Shown here: positions 5,612-7,633 of the stretch, in pieces
Position numbering within the stretch: the first letter of the stretch is position 1
Layout: every line of letters starts with the position of its first letter
From: an uncultured Thermomicrobiales bacterium
GTDB lineage: Bacteria > Chloroflexota > Chloroflexia > Thermomicrobiales > UBA6265
Assembly (NCBI GenBank): GCA_902806395.1
Contig: CADCWH010000158.1
Coordinates: 1 to 7,633, forward strand
DNA length: 7,633 nucleotides
Direction: 5' to 3'
Program-made: the position numbers and the translations under genes
Notes under the pieces: model-generated
Seen by the model: only the letters and a program-made list of their open reading frames with translations
What the model was told of the DNA's origin: nothing
Databases searched by the model: none

Positions 5612-6553
5612 ATGAGCACCGCCGACACCGCCCCGTTAGGACAGCCGGTCACCTTCGATGCCGACGGCTTGATCCCGGTCGTGATCCAGGACGCCACCTC
5701 CGATTCCGTCCTGATGGTGGCCTTCATGAACGCCGAGGCCCTCGCGGCCACCCGCGCCACCGGCCGGGTCCACTTTTGGTCCCGGAGCCGGCAGGAACTC
5801 TGGCGCAAGGGCGCCACGTCCGGCCACGAACAGATCGTCGAGGACATCGCCGTCAACTGCGACCGGAACAGTCTGCTCATCCGCGTCACCCAGCTCGGCG
5901 CGGTCTGCCACGACGGTTATCCCACCTGCTACTACCGACGCCTCACCCCCGACGACCGGCTGGAGCTCACCCACGAACGCGCCTTCGACCCAGCCACCGT
6001 CTACGGCTCTCGCCCCGACCATGATTTGGTCGCACTGACCCGCGACCTCCTGACTACCTACGCCCTGCTCCGTGATCACGACCTCTCCGCCTTCTCCGCG
6101 ACCTCTGCCCTGCTTCGTGCCCCGGACGACCGCGTCTCCGCCCGCCTCGCCGACGAGCTGCGAGAACTGGCCGGCACCCTGGATGGCACCCACTCCCACG
6201 GCGACGACCTCGCCGCCGACGTTGCCCTGGAGGCCTCGCAGGCCATCTACTGGTGCGTCCTCGTCGCCCTCCGGGCCGGGCTCACCTGGGATGACCTCCG
6301 CCCGGACCGCGCGTTGGCGACCGGTGCCGACGCGATGCCGCTCGCCACCGTCGCATCACTCTTGCGGGCAGATGCGGACGATTGGGCTAGCGAAAAGCCA
6401 GTCAATCTGGTGCCATCCGCCCGTTGTCATGGGACAATGGCCCTCGTGGCCCAGGCATGCTGGACCCAAGGCGTGCCGGTGGGAGGCGTCCTCGCGGACG
6501 ACTTACGACATCTGCGCGCGCGGCCCTACATCGCCTCTCTAGAGGCGCCGTGA
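5612..6553 (+). CDS. hisI: Phosphoribosyl-AMP cyclohydrolase (HisI) with long C-terminal HisE/MazG-like extension
   Basis: Residues 1 to about 118 are a PRA-CH domain, which opens the purine ring of phosphoribosyl-AMP. Visible are GLIPVVIQDATSDSVLMVAFMN (19-40), VHFWSRSRQELWRKGATSGH (53-72), VNCDRNSLL (81-89), VCHDGYPTCYYRR (98-110). The three zinc-site cysteines (C83, C99, C106) are present, but the usual D-C-D-x-D magnesium motif reads N82-C83-D84-R85-N86. Residues about 135-232 are helical and look weakly like HisE (PRA-PH)/MazG: DELRE (181-185) could stand for EExxE, and EASQAIYW (207-214) for EAADLLYH. The lysine pair before the motif is missing and the last Asp is Gln. About 80 more residues (233-313) have no family I recognise. 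The total of 313 compares with about 200-220 for ordinary HisIE. A-/T-ending codons rise from 5 of the first 60 to 22 of the last 73. PRA-CH is secure; PRA-PH activity is doubtful. Confidence 0.9.
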   Translation: MSTADTAPLGQPVTFDADGLIPVVIQDATSDSVLMVAFMNAEALAATRATGRVHFWSRSRQELWRKGATSGHEQIVEDIAVNCDRNSLLIRVTQLGAVCHDGYPTCYYRRLTPDDRLELTHERAFDPATVYGSRPDHDLVALTRDLLTTYALLRDHDLSAFSATSALLRAPDDRVSARLADELRELAGTLDGTHSHGDDLAADVALEASQAIYWCVLVALRAGLTWDDLRPDRALATGADAMPLATVASLLRADADDWASEKPVNLVPSARCHGTMALVAQACWTQGVPVGGVLADDLRHLRARPYIASLEAP

Positions 6554-6678
6554 CGCCGCCGCCACCATCGCGGGACGGTATCGCCCCGCCTGGCATCCAT
6601 TCGACGATTCAATGTGGGGCACCGGTGAGCCCCCTACGATCTATCATCTGATCGACGGTTGGGGAAGGAGACCGCGCG
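6554..6678 (+). promoter_or_regulatory. Intergenic region between hisI and the DUF4388 gene
   Basis: These 125 bp should hold the end of the his transcript and a promoter for the next gene. Weak dyads are GCGGG/CCCGC (6570-6574/6585-6589), GGGGC/GCCCC (6616-6620/6629-6633) and CGATC/GATCG (6637-6641/6650-6654). None has a U-tract, so no terminator is firmly supported. TACGAT at 6635-6640 could be a -10 box, but I see no matching -35. AAGGAG at 6665-6670 is a good ribosome site, 8 nt before the ATG at 6679. Confidence 0.3.
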
Positions 6679-7542
6679 ATGGCGATCATGGGTGATTTGT
6701 CGGACATCCCCGTGCCCGACCTGCTATTCATCATGAGCCAGCGCCGCCTCAGTGGCCGTCTCCTGGTCGAGATCGCTTCCGAGGAAGTCAGCATCTACGT
6801 CCGCCAGGGCGCCGTGGTGATGGTCACCTCGTCGCTGCCGACCATGCGCCTCGGCAGTGCCCTCACCCGCGCCGGCCTGATCTCCGAAGACGACCTCCAG
6901 GATGCCCTCACCGAGCAGGAGAACTCGAGTCCGGCCCGCTGCCTGGGTGACATCCTCCTCGAACGGGGGCTGGTCGATCCGGTGAGCCTGGCCAGTTGCG
7001 TCGAGAACCAGAGCATCGACCTCGTCGCCCGCGTCGTCGGCGCCGATAATGGTGCCTTCCTGTTCAGCCGCGACCTGCCGCTCCCAGCCACCTCGAATCT
7101 CTTGGAGATCAAGGCCGAGCGCCTGGTCCTGGAAGCGACTCGCCGCCGCGACGAGATCGACGCCGCGACCGCTGCGCCCCGGCCGGCCTTCCACCTCGTG
7201 GGTGCTGACGACCGTCTCCGGCCCTTCTCCCTGGAGGATACCTGGCCGCAGGGAGCGCCCCTCATCGCCACCGAGGACGCCGCTACCGTAGGAGATGCCA
7301 ATACCATGCGGTCGGCCCCGACTGGCACCGACGGTGACCACTCGAGCCACGGTATGACCGTCGTCACGCCGGGCATGGCCCACCCGAACCCGGCCGCCAA
7401 GGCGACCAGCCCGGCTTCGCCAGACGATGTGGCCCCGGCCCTACCGATCGGCGAGCACGACCCCGAGCACGTTTCCTCCCGCCTGGCGAATGGCATCCTG
7501 AGCACGCGTCGCCGCCGTAGCCGTCGTATGACCCGGGGCTAG
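6679..7542 (+). CDS. DUF4388 (PATAN-like) domain protein
   Basis: This 287-residue protein of unknown function starts with a DUF4388 pattern: GDLSDIPVPDLLFIMSQRRL (5-24) for the first helix, SGRLLVEIASEEVSIYVRQGAVVMV (25-49) for the beta hairpin, then MRLGSALTRAGLISEDDLQDAL (56-77) and CLGDILLERGLVDPVSL (88-104), which resemble the GSPII_E N-terminal type of helical repeat. DNGAFLFS (123-130) matches the closing G-x-F-x-F strand of DUF4388. Such proteins are linked to signalling and polarity systems, but no activity is known. Residues about 155-287 look disordered, rich in Pro, Ala, Thr and Asp, and end in a very basic stretch (TRRRRSRRMTRG). No signal peptide or membrane segment is seen. The ATG at 6679 has AAGGAG 8 nt upstream; M4 (6688) is a possible alternative. 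The last 102 bp overlap the convergent gene on the other strand, so the natural C-terminus is less certain than the domain. Confidence 0.8.
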   Translation: MAIMGDLSDIPVPDLLFIMSQRRLSGRLLVEIASEEVSIYVRQGAVVMVTSSLPTMRLGSALTRAGLISEDDLQDALTEQENSSPARCLGDILLERGLVDPVSLASCVENQSIDLVARVVGADNGAFLFSRDLPLPATSNLLEIKAERLVLEATRRRDEIDAATAAPRPAFHLVGADDRLRPFSLEDTWPQGAPLIATEDAATVGDANTMRSAPTGTDGDHSSHGMTVVTPGMAHPNPAAKATSPASPDDVAPALPIGEHDPEHVSSRLANGILSTRRRRSRRMTRG

Positions 7543-7633
7543 GGCGAGCACCACACCGTCGACCAACCGTGCCAGGGTCAACCCGTCCGCACGCCGGGAC
7601 AGCGGGCTAGCGACCACGATCACTCGGTCCCGC
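7441..7633 (-). CDS. CpsD/Wzc-like polysaccharide tyrosine-kinase-family domain, C-terminal fragment
   Basis: This minus-strand frame enters from the right edge and stops at 7443-7441, giving the last 63 codons or so. It reads RDRVIVVASPLSRRADGLTL, then ARLVDGVVLALAPGHTTATA and, near the end, GGNVLGVVLADR. This fits the end of the bacterial tyrosine kinase (CpsD/CapB/Wzc) P-loop ATPase fold: a Walker-B-like strand (usually VIIDTPP), then DALxLARLVDGVLLVVRAGKT, a helix, and a final strand GxNVLGVVLN. At the Walker-B position the Asp appears to be replaced by Val (VIVVASP), and no C-terminal tyrosine cluster is present, so this may be a non-catalytic homologue. A GTG at 7623-7621 is internal to the homology and unlikely to be the start, because the residues before it (RDR) continue the pattern. 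It overlaps the DUF4388 gene by 102 bp, tail to tail. Confidence 0.6.
   Translation of the reverse strand, partial: RDRVIVVASPLSRRADGLTLARLVDGVVLALAPGHTTATAATRAQDAIRQAGGNVLGVVLADR

Noticed and set aside
4648..5889. 413-codon minus-strand open frame opposite hisF and hisI
   Set aside because: It is antisense to two strongly supported genes. GC-rich C-ending codons suppress stops on the opposite strand. Its translation shows no family pattern.
6616..6633. GGGGC/GCCCC dyad as a his operon terminator
   Set aside because: Only 5 bp with an 8-nt loop and no U-tract; too weak to call.
1..7633. CRISPR arrays, tRNA or rRNA genes, insertion sequences
   Set aside because: No regularly spaced repeats, tRNA cloverleaf, rRNA segments, transposase or terminal inverted repeats were seen.

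Overview
The window is a compact, GC-rich stretch of bacterial chromosome built around a seven-gene histidine biosynthesis cluster on the plus strand. Divergent or convergent partial genes lie at both edges. Strong C-ending codon preference, frequent GTG starts, long-form HisG, monofunctional HisB and the neighbouring DUF4388 gene suggest a high-GC, non-proteobacterial lineage. A Chloroflexota (Thermomicrobia/Sphaerobacter-like) origin is my best guess, but this is inference only.

Layout. Positions 1-131 hold the first 43 codons of a minus-strand ComM/YifB-type AAA ATPase. Positions 132-617 are a 486-bp divergent intergenic region, with a plausible extended -10 promoter for comM and small hairpins, but no convincing gene. 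Positions 618-6553 carry hisG, hisC, hisB, hisH, hisA, hisF and hisI. The four junctions hisC/B, hisB/H, hisH/A and hisA/F are all 4-nt start/stop overlaps (GTGA or ATGA). Short gaps separate hisG from hisC (47 nt) and hisF from hisI (70 nt). Positions 6554-6678 are a short intergenic region. Positions 6679-7542 encode a DUF4388 (PATAN-like) protein. Positions 7441-7633, on the minus strand, hold the C-terminal end of a CpsD/Wzc-like polysaccharide tyrosine-kinase-family domain that overlaps the DUF4388 gene tail to tail.

Together the his genes cover ATP phosphoribosyltransferase (HisG), PRA-CH (HisI), ProFAR isomerase (HisA), IGP synthase (HisH + HisF), IGP dehydratase (HisB) and histidinol-phosphate aminotransferase (HisC). 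hisD (histidinol dehydrogenase) and a histidinol-phosphatase are not in the window. PRA-PH (HisE) is represented, if at all, only by a diverged MazG/HisE-like segment in the unusually long C-terminal half of HisI. The main points of interest are this HisI protein (variant metal motif, extra C-terminal region with a break in codon usage), the missing hisD, the coupled junctions, and the degenerate-looking kinase fragment at the right edge. I did not find a clearly new biological system; most of the window is an ordinary biosynthetic operon.
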